From Avena insularis (Eukaryota > Streptophyta > Magnoliopsida > Poales > Poaceae): DNA of 64,000 nt. A program made the position numbers and the translations under genes. A model generated the notes under the pieces. The model did not search any database, was not told the origin of the DNA, and was given only the letters and a program-made list of their open reading frames with translations. Shown in pieces: positions 34,040 through 45,533 of the stretch. Location: contig CM042688.1 in assembly GCA_023614405.1 (NCBI GenBank), positions 382,403,331 to 382,467,330 on the forward strand, written 5' to 3'. Positions within the stretch are counted from its first letter, which is position 1. Every line of letters begins with the position of its first letter.

Positions 34040-35989
34040 AATGGGCATGCTAAAGTCGGTAGCTCGAGGGCACGATCGTAATTATTTTTTCTGCTCACCT
34101 CTATGGTCCCGATTCCCCCGGTTTTTCCCACCGGCCCTCCCAAAAATCCCAAGCTCATATGTCCCCTCCATGACCACCAAGCGCACCGGCTTGAGCTGCG
34201 GTCTCGTGCACCGCCGCGCAGCCGCTTCACCGACACTCACCCACTAGATCTGGGAGTTGCGGTGTCGTTCACCACGCCGATGGTGTCATCGACTGCCCAA
34301 GCTCTGCTTCCTCGCTGCCGAACACTACCCAACCGTATCGGATCCGCTTCATCGGTGTCCACCGGGTGTGATCTAGTTCAAAGAGTTCCATGTCCACCGC
34401 TCCAGACTAGCTGCACGCCGCCATCGTTCATCGCACGGATCGCCTCGGCGTGACGCCTCGTCCACCGCTTTCAAGCCAGCATCGAGCGCCCAAGATCTGC
34501 TTCCCCGACGCCAACAGCCACCGCAACTGCAGCACCCTCAGTGACCTAGACATCACTCGCACGGTACCGACGATGCTTAGATGCCTCTTTGACCAAGGTT
34601 AACCAATCTCCAACCCGTTTTTGTTTTGTCGGCGGTATAGCAGGTTCAAGCCTGTCGTAGTGAACTGCATTTTTGTAATCGTGCTAGTACATACAAGTCA
34701 CTGGGCACGCATGTTCTTCGTGCTAGTACATACAATGTCATTAGACATGTTGGTTTGCATTCGCTGCTCTACAAATATCAAGTAATGCACATGTCTATTA
34801 TTTTGTCATGCACATGTTCTTATCTTAGCTGCTCCGTACACCAGTAAATGCCTGCTATTGTGTAGTTCTTACAAAATGTAATGTTAGTGGAAAATATTAG
34901 TGTGGATTCCCTGCTACATAGTTACGGACTCTATCTGGTTATTCCTGAGCTACGTTCCTACTATTATTTCCTCCCTGGCATCGTTCTGCTCTTGCTACCC
35001 ATTCTAAATCTTCTAACTAGTTCGATTATAATTTTGTTGTTGCCATCTGGTTCTTCAAAAGCTGCAACACTGACTATTTTCATTTCCTTTATGTAGAGCT
35101 CAAAAGGCAAACACTGAACATGTTGGTTTGCACATCCTACAGGTCCACTAGTGATGCCATTATATATTTTATGTATCTGGTGCTGGTTCGTCCTAATCAA
35201 CGGCATAATTATTCTTTACTGTATAGTTCATTCGGGTTTTCCATTCCTGCTCAACAAGTTCTGGTATGATGCGGTCATAATTTCTATGTGGTTCATTCTT
35301 AGCTATGACAGTAACTGCATGCCATTGTGTAGCTCACCACAAATATCGAGTCATCCAATGTCTCTTGCATTCCAGGAGATACCACTGCTTCCATATATAT
35401 TTACTGAAATGACCTGGCTAGTTTATAATGAAATTCTAAGAAACACTTTGTTTGATTGCTCATTTCTTTGTTGGCATTTCTAATACTTGTTTTTCCCGCT
35501 CTACAGGTTCACAAGCCACACCATTATATCTCGTATCTGGTTCTGATTCGTCCTAGGCAACACCATAACTATCCTCTACTATATAGTTCATTAATGGTTT
35601 GCATTCCTGCTCTACAAGTTTGTATTATGTAGTTATAATTTCTATCTGGCTCATTATTAGCTATGAGTAGTTTGTCTTCTTTGCTGTATTAACTTATTAT
35701 TAGATAGTTTCAATTATTGCTATCGCCACCAAAGACGGGACTGCAAGATCATATCTCAAGGTGGTTTTCCAATGTTGCTGTCACACTCAAAGGGGGATGT
35801 AGTTGATGGATTGAGAAAGCAAATTGAGGACTCTGCTATCAACTTGATTTGCAACTGAAGTGCTGAATTTTCTTTCCCTTTTGTTCGTATTTTGTTATAT
35901 TTTTAAGAAGTTTGCAGCTGATGTAAAATCTAGTTAACTCGCATAGGACATGTAGGCATTTAGTTGACACCGTCCATGCATGGCTGTAC
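34040..35989 (+). other. GC-rich block, ~365-bp duplication and a possible terminal exon
   Basis: 34080-34560 is GC-rich, with open frames rich in Pro, Arg and Ser but no domain. A segment near 35129-35330 (ctacaggtccactag ... agctatgac) is repeated at about 35495-35670 with a period near 365 bp. At 35725-35860 the sequence reads GLQDHISRWFSNVAVTLKG in one frame and, after one extra G in a run of five, DVVDGLRKQIEDSAINLICN-stop in another, which looks like a decayed last exon. I do not recognise the protein. It may be a fragment carried by the adjacent CACTA element. Confidence 0.35.
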
Positions 35990-37013
35990 CATAACTGCGC
36001 CAGTCAGGTCGATCAGGTTTCAGAGTTACCGAAACTGTAACGGTAACTAGCCAAAACAGTAACATGACAAAATAGTGACAAACCAAAACAACAACAGTAA
36101 CTGGCTAAAACAACAACTTGACAAAATAGTAAGAGACCGGAACATTAACATGCCAAAACAGCAACAGGCCAAAAGCATTGGTAGAAGATTACGATTCAAA
36201 AGCAGTAATAGGCCAAAAGCAGTAATAGGCCTAGCGAATAGGCCTAAATAATGTGAGCCAAAACACCAGAGACGAGCGTTGGCAAATCCAACACAGTAAC
36301 AAGCTTAAATACTAATAGGCCAAAAGAGTAACAGGACTGAATCGTAACAGGCCAAAGCAGGGGAAACCAACACAGTAACGTGCCAAAACAGTAAAGGACA
36401 TGAATAGTAAATGGCTAGAACAGTAACGAGCCAGAATAGTAAAATGCCAGAATAGTGTCGGACCTTCTCAAAAGTAGGCCGTTCGTAGGCGGCCCATGAC
36501 GAGCTGGGAGAATAGTGACGGGCTGACCGTGGGCTTTAACAGTATCGGGCCTACTTGATGCAGCTTGTTAACGGGCCACACAGTATTCGAAAAGTGTGGG
36601 CTTTTGTAGCTGAAATAGTAACGGGCCTGACATTTGTGGGCCGCTGCTGGCCACATCTTTGGGCCCATCTCTAACATTGTCGGGCGAAACAGTAACGGGC
36701 CGTAATCTTATTGGGCTTTCTTGATGGGCCGACCCACTTAATTATGAGCAGGCCTTGGCTGGGCCTGGCTTCTACCACGGTTTCCGTGGCCGTTAACGGC
36801 GGTAACCGGCCGTTAGTGGAGGGTGCCACGTGGCATTTTGCATGACGTCAATAGTCAACGCGGGTAGCAAACAGATCTACGACGTAACAAGTTTTCTTTT
36901 GTGATGGGGCTTTTACCACGATGGGCATCCGTCGTAGCAGACTTTTTAGCCACGAAAAATGAGCCTTCAACCACGAAAATCTTCCGTTGTAAAAGCCAAC
37001 TTTTCTTGTAGTG
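35990..37013 (-). mobile_element. CACTA transposon terminus with subterminal repeats
   Basis: Read on the minus strand the terminus is CACTACAAGAAAA (37013-37001), the canonical CACTA end. Inward from it lie a GC-rich segment and then more than twenty copies of a short subterminal motif (plus strand aacagtaac-ggcc-aaa, 36030-36700), the presumed transposase binding sites of this superfamily. The opposite terminus is not evident between 32868 and 36000, and no TPase domain is present, so only one end of an element, or a deletion derivative, is visible. Confidence 0.75.
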
Positions 37014-40000
37014 ATGGATCCACTAGATGTCATTGCATGTGTGTTCTTTTCCTAAACCACATGGATTCACTAGATTCATTCCATGTGTGTTCTTTTCATA
37101 AACCACATGGATCCACTAGAAGTCATTGCATGTGTGTTATTTTCATAAACCACATAGTTCCAGTAGATGTCATGCATGTGTGTTCTTTTCCTAAACCATA
37201 TGGATCCACTAGATGTCATTGCATGTGTGTTCTTTTCATAAACCACATGGATCCACTAGATGTAATTTCATGTGTGTTCTTTTCATAAACCACATGGATC
37301 CACTAGATGTCATTGCATGAGTGTTCTTTCATAAACCACATGGATCCACTAGATGTCATTGCATGTTTGTTCTTTTCCTAAACCACATGGATCCACTAGA
37401 TTCATTCAACATGTGTTCTTTTCATAAACCACATGGATTCACTAGATGTCATTGCATGTGTGTTATTTTAACAAACCACATGGAACAACTAGATGTCATT
37501 GCATGTCTGTTATTTTCCTAAACAACATGGATCCGCTAGAGTCATCGCATGTGTTTTCTTTTAGTAAACCACACGGATCTACTAGATGTCATTGCATGTG
37601 TGTTCTTTTTCTAAACCACATGGATCCACTAGAGTCATTGCATGTGTGTTATTTTCATAAACCACATGGATCCACTAGATGTCATTGCATGTGTGTTATT
37701 TTCCTAAACCACATGGATCCACTAGATGTCATTGCATGTGTGTTCTTTTCCTAAACCACATGGATACGCTAGATGTCAGTGCATGTGGTGTTCTTTTCAT
37801 AAACCACATGGATCCACTAGATGTCATTGCATGTGTGTTTTTTCCTAAACGACATGGATCCACTAGATGTCATTGCATATATGTTCTTTTCCTAAACCAC
37901 ATGGATCCACTTGAATCATTCCATGTGTGTTATTTTCATAAACCACATGGATCCAGTAGATATCATTGCATGTGTGTTCTTTTCATAATCCACATGGATT
38001 TACTAGATGTCATTGCATGTGTGTTCTTTTCACAAACCACATTGATAACCTAGATGTCATTGCATCTGTGTTTATTTTCTAAACCACATGGATCCACTAG
38101 AATCATTGCATGTGTGTTATTTTCATAAACCACATGGATCCAGTAGATTCGTTGCATGTGTGTTCTTTTCATACACCACATGGGTCCACTAGATGTCATT
38201 GCATGTGTGTTCTTTTCATAAACCACATGGATTCAATAGATGTCATTGGAGGTCTATTTTTTGCATAAACCACATGGATCCACTAGATGTCATTGCATGT
38301 GTGTTCTTTTCCTAAACCACATGGATCCACTAGAGTCATTCCATGTGTGTTCTTTTCATAAACCACATGGACCGAATATATGTCATTGCATGCGTGATCT
38401 TTTCATAAACCACATGTATCCACTAGATGTCATTGCATGTGTGTTATTTTCACAAACAAGATGGATCCACTAGAATTCATTGCATGTGTGTTCTTTCCTA
38501 ATCCACATGGATCTACTAGAGTCATTTTATGTGTGTTGTTTTCATAAACCACATGGATCCACTAGATGTTATTGCATGTGTGTTCTTTTCATAAACAACA
38601 AGGATCAACTAGTTGTTATTGCATGTGTGTTCTTTTCATAAACAACATGGATCCACTAGATTTCATTGCATGTGTGTTCTTTTCATAAACCACATGGATC
38701 ACTATATCTCATTGCATGTGTGTTCTTTCATAAACCACATGGATCCACTAGATGTCATTGCATGTTTGTTCTTTTCCTAAACCACATGGATCCACTAGAT
38801 TCATTCAACGTGTGTTCTTTTCCTAAACCACATGGATCCACTAGATGCCATTGCATGTGTGTTCTTTTCACAAACCACATGTATCAACTAGATGTCATTG
38901 CGTGTGTGTTATTTTCCTAAACCACATGGATCCATTAGAATCATTGCATGTGTGTTCTTTTACTAAACCATACGGATCCACTAGATGTCATTGCATGTGT
39001 GTTATTGTCATAAACCACATGGATCCACTAAATGTCATTGCATGTGTGTTCTTTTCATAAACCACATAGATCCACTAGATGTCATTGCATGTGTGTTCTT
39101 TCCTAAACCACATGGATCCACTAGATGTCATTGGATGTTTGTTCTTTTCCCAAAGCACATGGATCCAGTAGATTCATTCAACGTGTGGTCTTTTCATAAA
39201 CCACATGGATCCACTATATGTCACTACATGTGTGTTGTTTTCATAAACCACATGGATCGAATAGATGTCATTGCATGCGTGATCTTTTCATAAACCACAT
39301 GGATCCACTAGATGTTATTGCATGTGTGTTATTTTCACAAACAAGATGGATCCACTAGAATTCATTGCATGTGTGTTCTTTCCTAAACCAAATGGATCTA
39401 CTAGAGTTATTTTATGTGTGTTGTTTTCATAAACCACATGGCTCCACTAGATGTTATTGCATGTGTGTTCTTTTCATAAACAACAAGGATCCACTAGATG
39501 TCATTGCATGTGTGTTCTTTTCATAAACAACATGGATCCACTAGATGTCATTGCATGTGTGTTCTTTTCATAAACCACATGGATCACTATATGTCATTAC
39601 ATGTGTGTTCTTTCATAAACCACATGGATCCACTAGATGTCATTGCATGTGTGTTCTTTTCATAAACCACATGGATCACTATATGTCATTACATGTGTGT
39701 TCTTTCATAAACCACATGGATCCACTAGATGTCATTGCATGTTTCTTCTTTTCCTAAACCACATGGATCCAATAGATTCATTTAACGTGTGTTCTTTTCC
39801 TAATCCACATGGATCCACTAGATATCATTGCATGTGTGTTCTTTTCACAAACCACATGTATCAACTAGATGTCATTGCATGTGTGTTATTTTCCTCAACC
39901 ACATGGATCCACTAGAATCATTGCATGTGTGTTCTTTTACTAAACCACACCGATCCACTAGATGTTATTGCATGTGTGTTATTTTCATAAACCACATGGA

Positions 40001-41943
40001 TCCACTAGATGTCATTGCATGTGTGTTCTTTTCATAAACCACATAGATCCACTAGATGTCATTGCATGTGTGTTCTTTCATAAACCCCATGGATCCACTA
40101 GATGTCATTTGATGTTTGTTCTTTTCATAAACCACATGGATCCACTGGATTCATTCAGCGTGTGGTCTTTTCATAAACCACATGGATCCACTAGATATCA
40201 TTGCATGTGTGTTCTTTTCACATACCACATGGATCAACTAGATGTCATTGCAAGTGTGTTCTTTTTCTAAACCACATGGATCCACTAGAGTCATTGCATG
40301 TGTGTTATTTTCATAAACCACATCAATCCACTAGATGTCATTCCATGTATGTTATTTTCCTAAACCACATGGATCCACTAGATGTCATTGCATGTATGTT
40401 CTTTTCCTAGACCACATGGATACACTATATGTCATTGAATGTGTCTTATTTTCATAAACCAAATGGATCCACTAGATGTCATTGCATGTGTCTTCTTTTC
40501 CTAAACCACATGGATCCACTAGATGTTATTGCATGTGTGTTGTTTTCCTAAACCACATGGATCCACTAGGTTTATTCCATGTGAGTTCTTTTTATAAACC
40601 ACATGGATCCACTAGATGTCATTGCATGTGTGTTCTTTTCATAAACCACATGGATCCACTAGATCTCATTGCATGTGTGTTATTTTCACAAACCACATGG
40701 ATCAACTAGATGTCATTGCATGTGAGTTCTTTTTCTAAACCACATGGATCCACTAGAGTCATTGCATGTATGTTATTTTCATAAACCACATGGATCCACT
40801 AGATGTCATTGCATGTGTGTTATTTTCCTAAACCACATGGATCCACTAGAATCATTGCATGTGTGTTCTTTTACTAAACCACACGGATCCACTATATGTC
40901 ATTGCATGTGTCTTATTTTCATAAACCACATGGATCCACTAGATGTCATTGCATGTGTGTTATTTTCATAAACCACATGGATCCACTGATGTCATTGCAT
41001 ATGTATTCTTTTCATAAACCAAATGGAACCACTAGATGTCATTGCATGTGTCTTCTTTTCATAAACCACATGGATCCACTGGATGTTATTGCATGTGTGT
41101 TGTTTTCCTAAACCACATGGATCCACTAGGTTTATTCCATGTGAGTTCTTTTTATAAACCACATGGATCCACTAGATGTCATTACATCTGTGTTCTTTTC
41201 ATAAACCACATGGATCCACTAGATCTCATTGCATGTGTCTTGTTTTCATATACCACATGGACCCACTAGATTCATTCAACGTGTGTTATTTTCATAAACC
41301 ACATGGATCCACAAGATTTCATTGCATGTGTGTTGTTTTCACAAACCACATGGATCAACTAGATGTTATTGCATGTGTGTTCTTTTTCTAAACCACATGG
41401 ATCCACTAGAGTCATTGCATGTGTGTTATTTTCATAAACCACATGGATCCACTAGATGTCATTGCATGTGTGTTATTTTCCTAAACCACATGGATCCACT
41501 AGATGACATTGCATGTGTGTTCTTTTCCTAAACCACATGGATACACCAGATTTCAGTGCATGTGTGTTCTTTTCGCAAACTACGTGGATCCACTGATGTC
41601 ATTTCATATGTGTTATTTTCATAAACCAAATGGATCCACTAGATGTCATTGCATGTGTCTTATTTTCATAAACCACATGGATCCACTAGATGTTATTGCA
41701 TGTGTGTTGTTTTCGTAAACTACATGGATCCACTTGGTTTATTCCATGTGAGTTCTTTTCATAAACCACATGGACCCACTAGATGTCATTGCATGTATGT
41801 TCTTTTCCTAAACCACATGGATCCATTAGATGTCATTGCATATGTGTTCTTTTCCTAAACCACATGGATCCACTTGAGTCATTCCATGTGTGTTCTTTTC
41901 ATAAAACACATGGATCCAACAGATGTCATTGCATGTGTGTTCT
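37014..41943 (+). repeat. 47-bp satellite-like tandem array (~105 copies)
   Basis: The monomer (catggatccactagatgtca + ttgcatgtgtgttcttttcataaacca) repeats for 4.93 kb without interruption. Units vary at fixed positions (tcat/tcct before aaacc, tcattgca/tcattcaa, single-base losses). Variant patterns recur over longer distances: 885 bp (about 19 monomers; 38396 to 39281 and 38696 to 39581), about 560 bp and about 607 bp further right, plus a local ~90-bp doublet at 39580/39670. Most monomers contain a BamHI site. Three monomers make 141 bp, which explains the many overlapping ORFs with an INHMDPLDVIACV-like theme; these are not genes. The array starts on the base after the CACTA terminus and stops at the LTR end. 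Confidence 0.95.
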
Positions 41944-44900
41944 TGTGGGGCCCCTGGATTAATCCTCCGAGAATCCCTATTATGCATACAACGACGATCC
42001 CATGATCAGTTAGTCATGGCACATAACCGACAAGTATCAAAGTAAACATCCAAAACATAATGAATACATGTAATACCTTATTTGCCAGTATGGCTACATC
42101 GATCAACATCAGCGGAACTTTATTAAGCGTAGGGCCCTAAGCCATGCCTTAACCTACAGGCAACTGACTGGAGAATGTCCTAGCTCGCATAGTCGTCAAC
42201 GACACCTTCTTCTTGATATCTGACCAAGTTAATAGCCCGGGATAATGCTAATGAGTACTTTGAATGTACTCACAAACCACCTTAAGATAACAGTAATAAC
42301 AAGAGGATATACATTATGGCTGTGGTAGTAGGAGGGCTCCAAGAGAGGTTATTTTCTCAATTAGTTTCTGTTTTAGATATAGCATCTACATATCTTTGTT
42401 GAAAACCTTTGTAAACATTTTGGACACCTTTTTGAAAAGTTTTGGAAAAACATCGGTACTGGGTCACCCATTTGTTCTCGTCTTCAGGTCGTCCCACGAC
42501 CAAACTCCTTTCTCCTCCTTTCGACCATCCCATGGTCAAAACATTTCCAAAGCCATTTCTTTTCTGAAATCCTTTTTGGAAACAAAATCAGCACCGCTCT
42601 ACAAAAGTTTGTCCAACCCGTCCATGACCACGGACACGGCTATTCGAATAGATTTACACTCTGCAGAGGTTGTACACTTTACCCACACCATTCGGGTACA
42701 CTACCCTGATCTACACCGATCATTGGTCGAGTAATCGATCAAGACTCTCCGGATGCCCACTCCAATATAAGTGCCTACCCTATGAGTGATACTCCCCTCA
42801 AAACCGGGACGTCGGTGCGAGGACCAAGGGCGCATTTACACTTTACGATGGGCGCTTTCAATGAGGGCTCATAGTAACTTTGCCTTGAGAACCGTTTGTT
42901 CCTTCTCCAGGTCAATGTCCCACATGGACCTTTAAGGGAGAAGGCCCAGCCTCCGGGGATCGCGATCCCCTATAGTAGTTGCAAGGCAGCTTATACCAGA
43001 ATAGACAAACATCAAATCTAGCCCTGTCCCATTCTAGAGTAATGTGGTTGCACATGTTATGTTGTTATAGCTAAACTACAAAGAACCGAGTGCGTTTTCA
43101 TAAACCTTTTTCCTCCGGTTTTCCTCCAGCATTTTGTAAAACAAAACCTTTTCTCTTTCTCAACATCTCTTGCGAGGTCTCACCTCACCAAGGTTTTATC
43201 ATAAAACATTTGGTAAAACTTTTCCGGTGTCTTCCCATCCTATAGATTTGCTTAGGCTAAATCGGGGGTCTCCAAAGGGTATGGTGTATTGCCCCATCTA
43301 CCATACTAGGGATAAGTACGTGTCATCAAGGGGGTTGTACTTAATAGTACAAATGTGTAATAGTTCAGAGGAGCCAAACCACTACCATATACATCAACAT
43401 ATAGCAAAACAATGCAATTTTAAATAAACAGAAGATAAAACATGCATTTGTGAAACAGTAGGAAGAGGCTTATGAGCAAGAAGGCGGCTTCCCTAATGAT
43501 CAGCAATATGGCATAATTGTCCCTAGACTTCTTCTTAGAATACCCAATAATATACAATAATAACCATCTTCTTCTGACCTCCGAGATAATTGCAACTATC
43601 GTCGTTAGGGAGCACACATGCAACAAGCAAGAGCACAATCAACACAAGGCATACAAGAAACAATACACACATAAAGCAATGAACAAAAAAATATTACATA
43701 TCAGTAGTGGTGTTGAGAAAATGGATTAGAAGGATTGGGAGCATGTCTTTGAACATTTGAAGGAAACCATATGGGTTTCATAGTCTAGAAACTAGGGATG
43801 AGAGGGTTTTGGACCAAGGACTTATTCTATAAGATACCATTGTAAAAACATGATACCAACAGATAGGTATTCATAAAATGAAACCAACAAAAGTGGTTTC
43901 ACTATTTTATCTCTTTTCTTCAATTTCTTAATAATTTTCTAGTGAAATAAACTCTAGTTTTAGGAGATAAATCACCAGAAAAGTTCTAGAGCTCCAAAAA
44001 TTATTCCCTTGGATGGTTCAGTAGGGCTTTAAGTACTGATCCAAATAGAGTTGGAATCATGTAAAAATATTTACAAAAATGCACTGAGGAAATTCCCAAA
44101 CGCAGTTCTGTAGGCAACTTGTCTTTTTCACCAGATTAAATCTACAGTAGCTTTTCATAGGAAACCAATGCCACATTGTAGGTATTTTGAATACCCTTCT
44201 ATAGGAATTGGATTCACTCTTTTTGGAGTTTTCAAATTCCTTTAGTGATTTTTCTATTGACATAACCCTATACAAAGATCATTGATTCACCAAATTTAAG
44301 CAGACCCTCTATAAAATTTGATCTCCTGGATTTTGGTATATCTTAGTGTACCACATCACAGAGAGTTGGAATTAGGTCAATAACTACTTTGGTTTGACCT
44401 AGAGAAATTTCTAAAGTCGGAAATGGATGGATTTTGTTATTTTTATCCTAGTAAAAACAATACTCCACTTGGCAGGGGGCCAAGGCCCACAAATAGGGAT
44501 TCAATTTATCTACCAGAGTAGCCTTGTATCATTCAATTTGGAGATGTATAACTTAGTGTAGAAAATGTTTACTGAAACTGATGCTACTTTGTGGATTAAT
44601 TTCCAGATTTTAAGTATTATTATTTTGGTACGAGTCTTGGTACTGCATGTTAGAGTATTTGTCAAGGAACATGTAAGAAATTAGATCTAGGCAAAATATC
44701 ATCGTTTTCATTTTTATTTCGATTTAAACTGAACTGAAATTATCATATCTAAATTTGTTTTAATACAAAGGAAAGGATACTGGGGTACTGGACCGAATCT
44801 GAATATTGTTGGGCCATGGCCGAGTTAATCAGCCCTTGGGGCAACTCGTGACGGGAGGAGATTCAAATCTAGCGAGGCAGGCCAGTGATCGGCCGTAGTG

Positions 44901-45022
44901 GCTGAAGAAGTCTGGGGCGCCTGGCCGTCCAATTAGAGAGGGGATCAATGGCGGGGAGCTCATCATCAACCTCCAAGGCGCGGTGGTGCGCGAAAACCCT
45001 AGAGGGCAACAAGGGCGGCGCG
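41944..45022 (-). mobile_element. second copy of the ~6-kb LTR, 3' portion
   Basis: The reverse complement matches the solo LTR at 26882-32862 starting from its CCCCACA end. The match covers shared blocks such as the ggtttgtgagtacattc, ccatcctatagatttgc and catcacagagagttggaatt regions. It is interrupted at 45022 by element B and continues at 57541. No PBS follows its 3' end, so it is a solo LTR or the 3' LTR of an element whose body lies beyond the window. Confidence 0.8.
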
Positions 45023-45533
45023 TGTTGGGGATATACTTTCCGGGTATCCTCACAGTTCCTCACTGACCAGGGTGGCCCACTTCGGGTTAGAGCTTTGCTT
45101 CACGGGCGACCCAGTCAGGGAGAAAGACGGAGTCCAATCCAGCTACGGGGAGGCCAAGAAGATTCACCGACTTAGGCCCATAATGTTACTTGTAGTTCAA
45201 GATGTATTCTGTAACCAACTCTTAGTCGTAGCCGGATTGATCTCTCCTGTAAACCTTAGGCCGGATATCTATATAAGCCATCCTAGGGAGAGCCTTTAGG
45301 GCACCACAATACTTTAGACCCTCAACTCGCATAGGAGAAACCCTTGTAACCCATATTCCGGCTCTGCCGTATTACTAGATTGCTAGCAGGAGTATGATCC
45401 GTCCAAAGCCGGCGGATTCGAACCTGGGTAAACTTGTGTGCTCACCGTCCCGGAATAGCATACGTCTCACCCCCCTCTCTTCTGCACGTCTCGAGGACCC
45501 CCTCATGGCGTACTTGTCATCAATCCGACGACA
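45023..45533 (+). mobile_element. 5' LTR of element B
   Basis: Starts TGTTGGGGATATACTTTCC and ends AATCCGACGACA. A TATA box (ctatataagc, 45269-45278) lies near the middle, consistent with a U3-R boundary shortly downstream. Confidence 0.9.
45269..45278 (+). promoter_or_regulatory. TATA box of the element B LTR promoter
   Basis: CTATATAAGC sits 246 bp into the LTR. The same box is at the same place in the 3' LTR (around 57278-57286) and in the LTR of element A. It would drive the genomic gag-pol RNA. Confidence 0.6.

Noticed and set aside
34103..34453. 116-aa ORF as a gene
   Set aside because: Pro/Ser/Arg-rich with no domain, and equally long frames on both strands in a GC-rich patch; kept only as a GC-rich block of unknown origin.
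36959..41858. Dozens of overlapping ORFs of 60-120 aa with an INHMDPLDVIACV theme, looking like a repeat-protein gene family
   Set aside because: They are translations of the 47-bp tandem monomer in its three plus-strand frames (141 bp for three units); open frames arise because the monomer lacks stops in some phases.
37014..41943. CRISPR-like array
   Set aside because: Monomers are directly adjacent with no unique spacers, and the context is plant nuclear DNA.
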